A stretch of DNA of 18,751 bases. It comes from [Eubacterium] yurii subsp. margaretiae ATCC 43715. Lineage in GTDB: Bacteria; Bacillota; Clostridia; Peptostreptococcales; Filifactoraceae. The DNA lies in contig GL405246.1 of assembly GCA_000146855.1 (NCBI GenBank), positions 821,996 through 840,746 on the forward strand. The letters run 5' to 3'. Numbering within the stretch: the stretch's first letter is position 1; every line of letters starts with the position of its first letter. The position numbers were made by a program, and so were the translations under genes. Of the stretch, positions 7,203 through 15,105 are shown piece by piece. The notes beneath the pieces are model-generated. The model did no database searches. It saw nothing but the letters and a program-made list of their open reading frames with translations, and had not been told where the DNA came from.

Positions 7203-9005
7203 ATGAATAAGTTAATATCTGAGCAATTAGTAGATTACCTTGAAAGACGAGATACAAAATATGTGTTTGGGCTATGCGGTCATACTGTAATAGCTATGTT
7301 GGATGCACTCAATAAAAGTAAGAAACTCCAATATATTTCAGTAAGACATGAACAGATAGCGTCTACAGCAGCAGATGGATATGCAAGAGCTACAGGCAAG
7401 GCAAGCGTTGTACTTTGCCACTTGGGTCCTGGACTTACAAATGCAACAACAGGAGTAGCTGGAGCAGCTCTTGACTCGATACCTATGGTAGTAATTGCAG
7501 GAGATGTGCCAAGCTACTACTACGGGAAGCATCCGCATCAAGAGGTAAATATGCACGCTGATGCCGATCAGTATAAGATATATCAGCCATTTGTAAAAAG
7601 AGCATTCAGAGTAGACATTCCTCAACTTTTTCCTGATATATTGGATAGAGCTTTTAGATTAGCAGAATCCGGAAAACCTGGACCTGTTTTGATATCAGTA
7701 CCTATGGATATGTTTTCAAGAGAACTTGACACATCTTACTTTGATAGAACTACAAGAGGAAATTTGATTACAAATAAGCCGTCAATAGATGAAGAGGCTG
7801 CAAAGAAAATAGCAAAAATGCTAGTGGAGGCAAAAAATCCAGTAATTCATGTTGGTGGTGGAGTCATACTTGCAAATGCAAGTGAAGAACTTAAAGAATT
7901 GGTTGATTTTTATAACATACCTGTGTCAAGGACGTTGATGGGACAAGGAGCCTTATCTGATAAACATCCACTAATGATGGGGATGACAGGATTTTGGGGT
8001 ACTAATTTCATCAATGAAAAAACTTCAAATGCAGATGTTGTAATGGGACTTGGTACAAGATTTGCTGAAGCTGACTCAAGCTCATGGTACAAGGGTGTAA
8101 CTTTCAATCCTGAAAAAACAAGATTCATTCAAATAGACATTGATCCTACTGAAATAGGAAGAAACTATCCTATAGAAGTTGGAGCAGTTGCAGATTTGAA
8201 ATTGGCATTACAAGAGATATTAAAAGAAATAAAATCTCTTAAACCTGAAGGATTTAAAAATCCTGCCTTGATAGAAGAGATAAAAAAATACAAGGAAGAG
8301 TTCAAAAAATCGAATGAAGCCATAGAAAACGACTCAAGATTCCCTATGACTCCGCAAAGAATATTGAAAGATGTAAGGGAAGTATTCCCGGAAGACGGAA
8401 TTATATGTACGGATGTGGGTTGGAATAAAAACGGCATGGGACAACAGTTTGACATTACAAAACCTGGAACTATAATGCACCCTGGCGGACTTGCTACTAT
8501 GGGCTTCGGCTCTGCAGCATTACTTGGAGTAAAACTGGCAAAACCTGATAAGAAGGTAATCACTTTGATAGGTGATGGAGGTTTTGGAACAAATCCGTCA
8601 GTCTTGGCAACTGCAAAAGAATACAATATACCGGTAGTATGGGTAGTAATGAACAACTATGCCTTTGGTACGATAGCAGGACTTGAAGGAGCCCACTATC
8701 ATCATAACTTCGGAACAGTGTTTAAGATAGACTCTAAGGCTTATAATCCTGAGTGGTCAGAAGTGGCAAAGGCTTATGGAATAAAAGCTAAAAAAGTTCA
8801 ATCTGCCGATGAATTCAAAGAGATATTCAAGGAAGCAATAGAGTCAAACGAACCATATCTAATAGACGTGCCTATGGAAAACATACCTGTTCCTACTGAC
8901 GGTATTTGGAATATCAACGACATCTACACACCTAAAGAAAATATAAAAGATGGTGTATTGATGTTTGGAGAAGCTACAAGATCAGTCCACGTAGCAACAA
9001 AATAG
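7203..9005 (+). CDS. Thiamine-diphosphate-dependent enzyme, acetolactate synthase large-subunit family
   Basis: A 600-residue three-domain TPP enzyme. The N-terminal PYR domain carries the catalytic Glu50 in RHEQIASTAADGYARATGK and a GPGLTNA loop. The central domain has VIHVGGGVILANASEE (about 214-229) and GLGTRFAE. The C-terminal PP domain has the TPP/Mg site GDGGFG (457-462) followed by MNNYAFG (483-489). Family members make or break C-C bonds next to a carbonyl (acetolactate synthase, glyoxylate carboligase, IolD, cyclohexane-1,2-dione hydrolase, sulfoacetaldehyde acetyltransferase). An unusual FGLCGHTVIAM opening, no neighbouring ilvN or ilvC, and an acylating aldehyde dehydrogenase directly upstream argue for a catabolic lyase, decarboxylase or ring hydrolase rather than branched-chain biosynthesis. 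It does not look like Xsc, whose PP-domain text differs. The start has GGAGGG 5 bases upstream. The exact reaction is unknown. Confidence 0.85.
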   Translation: MNKLISEQLVDYLERRDTKYVFGLCGHTVIAMLDALNKSKKLQYISVRHEQIASTAADGYARATGKASVVLCHLGPGLTNATTGVAGAALDSIPMVVIAGDVPSYYYGKHPHQEVNMHADADQYKIYQPFVKRAFRVDIPQLFPDILDRAFRLAESGKPGPVLISVPMDMFSRELDTSYFDRTTRGNLITNKPSIDEEAAKKIAKMLVEAKNPVIHVGGGVILANASEELKELVDFYNIPVSRTLMGQGALSDKHPLMMGMTGFWGTNFINEKTSNADVVMGLGTRFAEADSSSWYKGVTFNPEKTRFIQIDIDPTEIGRNYPIEVGAVADLKLALQEILKEIKSLKPEGFKNPALIEEIKKYKEEFKKSNEAIENDSRFPMTPQRILKDVREVFPEDGIICTDVGWNKNGMGQQFDITKPGTIMHPGGLATMGFGSAALLGVKLAKPDKKVITLIGDGGFGTNPSVLATAKEYNIPVVWVVMNNYAFGTIAGLEGAHYHHNFGTVFKIDSKAYNPEWSEVAKAYGIKAKKVQSADEFKEIFKEAIESNEPYLIDVPMENIPVPTDGIWNINDIYTPKENIKDGVLMFGEATRSVHVATK

Positions 9006-9097
9006 TTTGCATAAACTGATAGAAAAATCCAAGCATTTCTTTTCAAATAATATTAGGTAGTATAAGATATGTTTAAGGGTTTATAGTGTAAGACTAT

Positions 9098-9135
9098 ACA
9101 GTGTCGGCTAACGATGAAAAGTTAGCCGATACTAT
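9098..9135 (+). terminator. 15-bp hairpin without U-tract between the TPP and TRAP genes
   Basis: Arms ACAGTGTCGGCTAAC (9098-9112) and GTTAGCCGATACTAT (9121-9135) pair except for one mismatch and one G-U, around loop GATGAAAA. There is no T-run after it. It lies in the 218-base gap before the TRAP genes and could reduce read-through or set differential mRNA stability. No clear promoter is seen between it and the next ribosome site, GGGAGGG at 9213-9219. Confidence 0.5.
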
Positions 9136-9223
9136 AAAATATCAGAAAATCGTAATCATTATATCTTATAAGAAATTAAAAATTAAAATACTTAGAAAAT
9201 AAAATTAAAGTTGGGAGGGTGTT

Positions 9224-9703
9224 ATGAAGAAAGTAAATGAATATCTTGAAGAAATAATTCTTGTGGTACTACTTATTTGCATGACTTTAATATTGGGACT
9301 GCAAATTGTTTCAAGATATGTTTTCAGAAACTCGCTTTCTTGGTCGGAAGAGCTCGTGAGATATATGTTTGTATGGTCGACATTTATAGGTGTACCATAT
9401 TGTATCAAAAAAAGTACATCCATTAAGGTGGATCAGTTCAGAAATTCAATGCCTGCAAGTGTGCAAAAGGCTCTGTCTTATATAGACAAGCTGATAATGT
9501 TGATATTATTTTTAATAATGGCAGCATTTTCATGCGATATAGTAGCATCTTCATTTGCAAGCGGTCAGTCAAGTGCGGCCATAGGTATACCGTCTTGGCT
9601 CATACAAGTATCAGTGCCTATAGGGTCTGTGCTTTCAATCATAAGAATAATTCAAAATGCGATTGCCTTAAATAAGGAATCGAAAAATGAAAAAGAAAAT
9701 TAG
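9224..9703 (+). CDS. dctQ: TRAP transporter small membrane subunit (DctQ-type)
   Basis: A 159-residue four-helix membrane protein. TRAP transporters use a Na+ gradient and an extracytoplasmic binding protein to import organic acids, and DctQ supports the large DctM channel subunit. The family signature RYVFRNSLSWSEELVRYMFVW (split around residue 40) is plain, as is the FIGVPYCIKKSTSIKVD segment after it. Hydrophobic segments lie at about 10-31, 47-60, 88-110 and 125-147. The start has GGGAGGG with short spacing. It is followed by the large subunit, whose ribosome site overlaps this gene's stop codon, so the two are translated together. Confidence 0.93.
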   Translation: MKKVNEYLEEIILVVLLICMTLILGLQIVSRYVFRNSLSWSEELVRYMFVWSTFIGVPYCIKKSTSIKVDQFRNSMPASVQKALSYIDKLIMLILFLIMAAFSCDIVASSFASGQSSAAIGIPSWLIQVSVPIGSVLSIIRIIQNAIALNKESKNEKEN

Positions 9704-9712
9704 GAGGTAATG

Positions 9713-11002
9713 ATGAGTGTAGCATCTTTATTCATAATATTTGCGATTCTTATTGTAATTGCCGTACCTATAGGTATGATATTGGCAATACTCGGAATAT
9801 TACCCAATTTGATAGATCCGTGGTTTCCTACCGATCCTCAATATATAATAAGAGCAATGATAAACGGAGTAGACAGCTTTCCGCTGTTAGCCGTACCGAT
9901 GTTCGTACTTTCAGGAAATATAATGGCTGAAGGTAAGATTTCAAAAAAATTATTCAACTTTTTCTCATATTTTGTAGCTGACAAAACTGCCGGACTACCT
10001 ATTGCAACAGTAATCACCTGCTTGTTCTATGGTGCAATATCAGGTTCAGGTCCTGCTACTACAGCAGCAGTAGGTGCGATGACTATCCCTATAATGGTCA
10101 ATCTTGGATATGATAAGGTGTTTTCTACATCACTTGTTGCAGTTGCAGGCGGACTTGGAGTTATTATTCCTCCGTCAATCCCTTTCATATTCTATGGTCA
10201 GGCATCAGGTGTATCTGTTGCCAAGATGTTTATGGCAGGTATACTTCCGGGGCTTCTCATAGGATTTTGTTTGATGGTCTACTCATGGTACTATTGCAAG
10301 AAACATGGTGAAGACAAGGAAAAGCTTGTAAGTTATAAAAATGAACTCAAGAAAATGGGTTTTGTAGGGCTATTGAAAGACAGCTTTTGGGCTATACTTT
10401 GCCCTGTAATAATACTTGGAAGTATCTACGGCGGTATAGCATCTCCAACAGAGGCTGCTGTAATTTCAGTATTTTATGCCTTGATAATTTCACTTTTCAT
10501 ATATAAATCACTTAAGGTGACAGACCTGTATAAGATACTTGTCGATTCTGTAAAGACTTATACTACAATAATATTTATAATTGCAGCCGCTACAGGTTTT
10601 GCAAGAATACTTACATTTATGAAGGTACCGACTCTGATTACTCAAGGAATAAGTGCTACTGTAAGCTCTAAGGTTGCACTTTTGATTTTGATAAATGTAA
10701 TATTGCTACTTGTAGGTATGTTTATGGATACTACACCTGCTATATTGATACTTACCCCTATCTTAGTACCTTTGGTAAAACAATATGGAGTAGATCCTAT
10801 TCACTTCGGTATAATAATGGTGGTAAACCTTGCTATAGGCTTTGTAACACCGCCTCTTGGAGTCAACTTGTTTGTCGCCAGCTCTATAAGTTCTGTAAAG
10901 ATAGAAGACATTATCAAAAAGGTCATACCTTTCATTGTGGCTTTTATAATTGCATTGATATTAATCACTTTCATACCTCAGATAAGTCTGATATTACTGT
11001 AG
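9713..11002 (+). CDS. dctM: TRAP transporter large membrane subunit (DctM-type)
   Basis: A 429-residue polytopic protein forming the transport path. Hallmarks are ISGSGPATTAAVGAMTIPIM, GGLGVIIPPSIPFIFYG, SPTEAAVISVFYA, GMFMDTTPAILILTPI and GFVTPPLGVNLFV, all in the usual order for the IT-superfamily DctM fold; length is normal. Two adjacent ATGs exist at 9710 and 9713. AGGAGG at 9702-9707 gives only 2 bases of spacing to the first but 5 to the second, so 9713 is used. It sits between the small subunit and the binding protein, giving the Q-M-P order. Confidence 0.95.
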   Translation: MSVASLFIIFAILIVIAVPIGMILAILGILPNLIDPWFPTDPQYIIRAMINGVDSFPLLAVPMFVLSGNIMAEGKISKKLFNFFSYFVADKTAGLPIATVITCLFYGAISGSGPATTAAVGAMTIPIMVNLGYDKVFSTSLVAVAGGLGVIIPPSIPFIFYGQASGVSVAKMFMAGILPGLLIGFCLMVYSWYYCKKHGEDKEKLVSYKNELKKMGFVGLLKDSFWAILCPVIILGSIYGGIASPTEAAVISVFYALIISLFIYKSLKVTDLYKILVDSVKTYTTIIFIIAAATGFARILTFMKVPTLITQGISATVSSKVALLILINVILLLVGMFMDTTPAILILTPILVPLVKQYGVDPIHFGIIMVVNLAIGFVTPPLGVNLFVASSISSVKIEDIIKKVIPFIVAFIIALILITFIPQISLILL

Positions 11003-11017
11003 TGGAGGGATGAGAAA

Positions 11018-12073
11018 ATGAAAAATAAATTAATGAAAAAATTATATGTTTTTGCCTTAATTCTTGTTTGCATAACAACTCTTACAGGCTGTCTAAGTAC
11101 AGAGGCAAGAAGAAAAAAAGTGGGAGAAAGAGATAAATATGAACTCTACCTTGCCCATGCATCACAGACGGATACAGTAACTGACTTATTTGCTATGAAA
11201 TTCGCAGAGCTTGTGGAAGAAAAGAGCAAGGGTAGAATAGATATGAACGTATATCCAAACTCTCAACTTGGCGGTGACGTAGAGATAACGGAGGCTGTAC
11301 AAAGAGGGAATATAACCTTCGTTGTACAAACTACAGCTCCTCAAGTACCTTTCGTACCGGAAGTGGCTATATTTGATGCTCCTATGGCATTTAAGAATCT
11401 AAAGATTGCGAGAATGGTCTTGGACGGAGAATTGCAGGAAAAACTAAAAAAATACTATGAACAAAAACATCTTAGATTGCTTGGATATGCAGATCAGGGA
11501 TATAGGGTAATGTCATCTAACAAAGAGATAAAAAACATTGACGATTTAAAGGGGATAAAAATTCGTACAATGGAAAACTCAAATCACATAGCTCTATGGA
11601 AGTCATCAGGTGCAAATCCTACACCTATGGCATGGGCTGAGGTATATGTAGGTCTACAACAAAAGACTATCGACGCACAGGAAAATCCTATAGAAACGAT
11701 AGTTGCAAGTAAGGTCTATGAACAACAAAAATATGTAGTTCAGACTAATCACATACTTCACACACTTTCGCTTGTAGGTTCACCGGCTGTTCTTGATGAT
11801 TTGCCTAAGGATTTGCAAGATGTGATACAAGAGGCAGCAGATGAGGCTAAGATTTATGCCAGAGCTCAAACTGATGAGAGAAGTGACGGAAGAATAAAAA
11901 TATTAAAGGATAATAATGTTGTCATTCTTGATTACAATGATGATTTGTTTACAAATATGAGAGACGCCACTAAGGGGGTATGGACTACAATAGAAAATAA
12001 GATAGGCAAGGAACTTGTAGACGTGCTTAAAAAAGAAATTGACAGGGCTGAAAAAGAAACAGGAGTAAATTAA
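11018..12073 (+). CDS. dctP: TRAP transporter substrate-binding lipoprotein (DctP-type)
   Basis: A 351-residue DctP-family solute-binding protein. The N-terminus is a lipoprotein signal, with LTGC placing the lipidated Cys at 25, as expected for a Gram-positive where the binding protein is tethered outside the membrane. The mature part has the family text AHASQTDTVTDLFAMKFAE, YPNSQLGGDVE, then LKGIKIRTM with Arg183, the residue that in this family salt-bridges the substrate carboxylate, and VGLQQKTIDAQENP with Asn223. The presence of Arg183 supports an organic acid ligand but does not name it. The start has GGAGGG at 11004-11009, 8 bases upstream. The dehydrogenase gene begins one base after the stop, tying the transporter to that enzyme. 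Confidence 0.93.
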   Translation: MKNKLMKKLYVFALILVCITTLTGCLSTEARRKKVGERDKYELYLAHASQTDTVTDLFAMKFAELVEEKSKGRIDMNVYPNSQLGGDVEITEAVQRGNITFVVQTTAPQVPFVPEVAIFDAPMAFKNLKIARMVLDGELQEKLKKYYEQKHLRLLGYADQGYRVMSSNKEIKNIDDLKGIKIRTMENSNHIALWKSSGANPTPMAWAEVYVGLQQKTIDAQENPIETIVASKVYEQQKYVVQTNHILHTLSLVGSPAVLDDLPKDLQDVIQEAADEAKIYARAQTDERSDGRIKILKDNNVVILDYNDDLFTNMRDATKGVWTTIENKIGKELVDVLKKEIDRAEKETGVN

Positions 12074-12074
12074 A

Positions 12075-12941
12075 ATGGCTAACAGAATACAAGGAACAAC
12101 AAGATTGATAGGATTAATCGGGACACCGATAAAACACTCACGTTCACCACATATGCACAACAGTGCCTTTGAAAAGACAGGTCAAGACTATGCCTACCTC
12201 TGCCTTGAGGTGGGCAAAGAAGGACTTAAGCAAGCACTTGACGCACTTAAATTATTCAATGCCAAAGGCTCAAACATTACCTTCCCAAACAAACAGGAGG
12301 TGATTCAATATCTTGACGAAATCTCAGAAGATGCCAAAATCATCGGCTCTGTAAATACAATAACTATTGATGATGAAACAAAGAAGATAAAAGGATATAA
12401 TACTGACGGTAGAGGCTTTGTAGCATCAATAGAAGAACTCAAGATAGACTACAAAGGCAATAAGGTAGTACTGCTGGGGGTAGGCGGAGCAGGAAGGGCG
12501 ATAGCTATACAACTTGCCTATGAGGGAGTGGGAGAGCTCATAATAAAAGACATCGACGAAGCGCTGATGAATGAGGTAAGGGAAACTATAAATAAGAGCA
12601 TTCCTAACTGCAAGGTAAAACTTATAAATGATGAGGAAACTCTAAAGGAAGAACTTAAGGATGCGGTACTCCTTATAAACGCCACACCGCTTGGTATGAA
12701 GGGTAGAGTCGATATGTGCGCCATATCATCATCAGATGTACTGGGTGACACAAAGGCATTCGTATATGATATAGTTTATGAGCCAAGAGAAACAAAACTT
12801 ATGAAATACGCCAAAGAAAAGGGACTTCAAACTACAAACGGTATAAATATGATGCTTTGGCAGGGTGCATTGGCATATAAGATATGGATTGGAGTAGATA
12901 TGCCGATAGACTATGTAAGAGGCGAACTGTTTGAAGGATAG
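12075..12941 (+). CDS. aroE: Shikimate/quinate dehydrogenase-family enzyme, probably NAD-linked
   Basis: A 288-residue AroE-fold protein. The substrate pocket matches AroE: HSRSPHMHN (Ser22, Ser24), SNITFPNK (Lys73), GSVNTI (Asn94), GYNTDGRG (Asp111, the catalytic partner of Lys73) and MMLWQGALAY (Gln263). The Rossmann loop is GVGGAGRA (135-142). The strand after it ends in KDID (158-161) instead of the NRT motif of NADP-specific AroE. An acidic residue here is what NAD-preferring quinate/shikimate dehydrogenases such as the corynebacterial QsuD enzyme carry. Together with its place one base after the TRAP binding-protein gene, this points to catabolic oxidation of an imported hydroxy-acid rather than aromatic biosynthesis. 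Its ribosome site AGGAG (12061-12065) lies inside the end of dctP. No other aro genes are nearby. Housekeeping AroE is the alternative. Confidence 0.88.
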   Translation: MANRIQGTTRLIGLIGTPIKHSRSPHMHNSAFEKTGQDYAYLCLEVGKEGLKQALDALKLFNAKGSNITFPNKQEVIQYLDEISEDAKIIGSVNTITIDDETKKIKGYNTDGRGFVASIEELKIDYKGNKVVLLGVGGAGRAIAIQLAYEGVGELIIKDIDEALMNEVRETINKSIPNCKVKLINDEETLKEELKDAVLLINATPLGMKGRVDMCAISSSDVLGDTKAFVYDIVYEPRETKLMKYAKEKGLQTTNGINMMLWQGALAYKIWIGVDMPIDYVRGELFEG

Positions 12942-12970
12942 AAGTATTTAAAACATTAAGATAAAGGCAA

Positions 12971-13001
12971 AAAAGGCGTATAATTTTAAAAATTATACGC
13001 C
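12971..13001. terminator. Hairpin after the dehydrogenase gene
   Basis: GGCGTATAATT (from 12975) and AATTATACGCC (to 13001) form a stem of about 11 bp with a small AT loop. On the + strand there is no T-run after it; an A-run precedes it, which would be a U-tract only for a minus-strand transcript. It probably ends or protects the TRAP operon message. Confidence 0.5.
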
Positions 13002-13250
13002 AAAATAGTATTAATTATATGAAACACAATTAAAAAATTAATACTTCTTTAATTTTATAAGCAGAAATTTTAAAACTGTAGTTGATGATTCTAAAATTTA
13101 TATAAATAAAATTTTAACGAAAAATAAGATTAAAATAATATCTCTAAAGTATGATATTGCTAATATTAAACACTAATTAATTTGTCCTAAATATATATTA
13201 AAAATGAATTGTCGAAAACTTCAAAAATTATATTTCATTAAGTTTAATAT

Positions 13251-13279
13251 ATGACATTATAAATTGTTATTAGTATAAT
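13251..13279 (+). promoter_or_regulatory. Sigma-A-type promoter of the TIM-barrel gene
   Basis: -35 ATGACA (13251-13256, five of six consensus bases), 17-base spacer, -10 TATAAT (13274-13279). The ATG of the next gene is about 20 bases downstream of the -10, leaving room only for the AAGGTG ribosome site (13289-13294). Confidence 0.6.
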
Positions 13280-13299
13280 TTGAAAAAGAAGGTGATAAT

Positions 13300-14124
13300 A
13301 TGAATTTTAAATTCTCTTTGGCACAGCTTACTGTTCTTAACACATCTCCGCTTGAGATATCAAAGATGGCTTATGAATGTGGATATGACTATGTAAGTCT
13401 AAGACAAATTTATATGAATCTTCCTGGTGAACAAAAATTTGAACTGATAAAAGATAAAAAAATGCTCAATGATTTGAAAGCTTACCTAAATAATACAGGG
13501 CTAAAAATTTTAGATGTTGAACTTGCAAGGATATTTGATGGTGTAAATGTCAAGGATTATGAGTCGATATTTGAACTTAGTGCAAATCTTGGAGTAAAAA
13601 ATATATTGAGCTCTATATGGACGAATGAAAAATCTTATTATATAGAGCAGTTCAACATCTTATGTGAATTGGCAAAACAGTATGACTTGGATGTAAACTT
13701 GGAGTATGTACCTATTGCCGGAGTAGATACTATGGCAAAAGCACTTGAAGTCATAGAAACAGTAAATATAGAAAATGCAAGGCTGCTTGTCGATATGCAC
13801 CATTTTCATCGTGCTAAGGATTCGGTTGAAGAACTAAAAAAAGTACCTGATAGATATTTTAACTTTGCTCATCTTTGTGATGCTTGTAAGGAGATACCAA
13901 GTGATATTGAAGAGATGAAAAGGATACTGAGACAGGAAAGACTCTATGTCGGAGAGGGTGGAATAGAAATAAAGGATATTTTAAACTCCATGCCTATAGT
14001 TCCGTATTCTATAGAACTGCCTAATAAGGCTCAGGTAGATAAAAATGGATATGCAGCTCATGCAAAGAAATGTCTTGATACAGCAAAACAATATGTAAAT
14101 GAATATGTGACAGGAAGAAAATAA
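13300..14124 (+). CDS. Sugar-phosphate isomerase/epimerase-like TIM-barrel enzyme (AP endonuclease 2 superfamily)
   Basis: A 274-residue member of the Xylose-isomerase-like TIM-barrel superfamily. The four metal ligands expected for this fold can be placed: Glu135 in NLEYVP, Asp165 in LLVDMHHFH, His191 in NFAHLCDA and Glu239 in YSIELPNKA, at spacings close to those of the AsbF/QuiC 3-dehydroshikimate dehydratases (Glu, Asp, His, Glu). A GEGGIEIKDIL turn (218-228) is also family-typical. Members isomerise or dehydrate polyol- and sugar-like substrates, or act on keto-acids. Being next to an AroE-type dehydrogenase makes 3-dehydroshikimate dehydratase or a related isomerase an attractive but unproven idea. 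It has its own promoter and is separated from the TRAP operon by a hairpin. AAGGTG lies 5 bases before ATG. Confidence 0.8.
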   Translation: MNFKFSLAQLTVLNTSPLEISKMAYECGYDYVSLRQIYMNLPGEQKFELIKDKKMLNDLKAYLNNTGLKILDVELARIFDGVNVKDYESIFELSANLGVKNILSSIWTNEKSYYIEQFNILCELAKQYDLDVNLEYVPIAGVDTMAKALEVIETVNIENARLLVDMHHFHRAKDSVEELKKVPDRYFNFAHLCDACKEIPSDIEEMKRILRQERLYVGEGGIEIKDILNSMPIVPYSIELPNKAQVDKNGYAAHAKKCLDTAKQYVNEYVTGRK

Positions 14125-14292
14125 TAGAATAACAAAAGTTTATAAAAACCTAAATTAATATAAATTTGTAATGATAAAGTAAAATAATTTAATATGATTT
14201 ATAAAGGAAAAAGTAGTACAATATAGTGTAATAGAATTATATTAAATATATACAAATAATATTTTTAGTTTTTTATGAAAGGAAGTTTTTCT

Positions 14293-15105
14293 ATGAAGAA
14301 AATAGGAGTAATAATCTTCGGATTATTGATGACGTCATTTTTAAATAATCAGTGTTCAGCGGCAAATCATAATGACATTACATTGATAATTAATGGTAAG
14401 AGAGTTGTTCTTGAACAAAATATAATAATTGAAAACGGTAGGGTGCTTGTGCCATACTCCCTGATTGCAAAAGATTTGGGAGCAGTAAGTAACTGGGACA
14501 GCAGTTCTAAAAAGGTAACTGTAAAAATAGAAGGAAAACTTATAGAGATAAAGATAGGAAATAAGACAGCCATGATAAATGGTAAGGCTGTGGAACTTGA
14601 TGTGCCACCTATGATAAGAAACGATAGGACTATGATTCCGCTTAGATTTGTGGCTGAAAGTCTTAATTACAATGTCGATTATGATAAGGAAAAGAGGGAG
14701 GTATCTTTGAGTCCAAGTCTATACAGTTCAAGTAAGAACAGTGAAGAGAGTTTTGAAGACATTACAGGTAAAGAAAGCGAATATTCATTTTTGAAAGATT
14801 TCTTTTCAGGACAAAGTAAGGAGAAATATACAAAGTCTATAAACAAAGACGGTTATACTTATGCCAAAGTTTTTTATGGTGAAAAAAATACAGGTGGTTT
14901 TGATGCGAAAGTTGAGAGTGTCAGCCTTGTAGACGGAAAATTTCACGTTAAATCTAGGTTGACTTCCCCACCGCCAAATGCTAGTGTTACTATGGCATTT
15001 AGCTATCCCAGTGTAACAATAAGATTTAAAAATCCATCTCAGTTGCCTGTAATATTTGAAGTGCAGGGTGGAGATGAATTAGATATCAATTCTAATTTAA
15101 GTTAA
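14293..15105 (+). CDS. Exported protein with copper-amine-oxidase-N-like stalk domain and PrcB-C-like domain
   Basis: A 270-residue secreted protein. Residues 1-24 form a signal peptide (MKK start, hydrophobic core, CSAA before a probable cut). Residues 28-140 hold the duplicated stalk-domain pattern common in Clostridia: LVPYSLIAKDLGAVSNWD and later RTMIPLRFVAESLNYNVDYD. After a Ser-rich linker, residues about 190-247 (NTGGFDAKVESVSLVDGKF...SPPPNASVTMAFSYPSV) resemble the PrcB C-terminal domain. The name 'copper amine oxidase' is historical and no catalytic domain is present, so a wall-associated or protein-binding role is more likely. An earlier in-frame ATG at 14275 was rejected because AAAGGAAG at 14278-14285 lies after it and 7 bases before ATG 14293, which gives a clean signal peptide. 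It is separated by 168 AT-rich bases from the gene before it. Confidence 0.75.
   Translation: MKKIGVIIFGLLMTSFLNNQCSAANHNDITLIINGKRVVLEQNIIIENGRVLVPYSLIAKDLGAVSNWDSSSKKVTVKIEGKLIEIKIGNKTAMINGKAVELDVPPMIRNDRTMIPLRFVAESLNYNVDYDKEKREVSLSPSLYSSSKNSEESFEDITGKESEYSFLKDFFSGQSKEKYTKSINKDGYTYAKVFYGEKNTGGFDAKVESVSLVDGKFHVKSRLTSPPPNASVTMAFSYPSVTIRFKNPSQLPVIFEVQGGDELDINSNLS

Larger units (their letters stand above)
12942..13299. other. Intergenic region between the TRAP/dehydrogenase operon and the TIM-barrel gene
   Basis: No gene seen. It holds the hairpin at 12975-13001, then AT-rich DNA, then the promoter at 13251-13279 for the next gene (both listed separately). Confidence 0.6.

Noticed and set aside
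8165..8656. 163-codon open frame on the minus strand
   Set aside because: It is antisense to the conserved TPP-enzyme coding sequence, with no ribosome site or recognisable protein family.
7203..9005. Sulfoacetaldehyde acetyltransferase (Xsc) identity suggested by the neighbouring SauS-like gene
   Set aside because: The PP-domain text after GDGGFG and the N-terminal segment do not look like Xsc; only the general acetolactate-synthase fold is shared.
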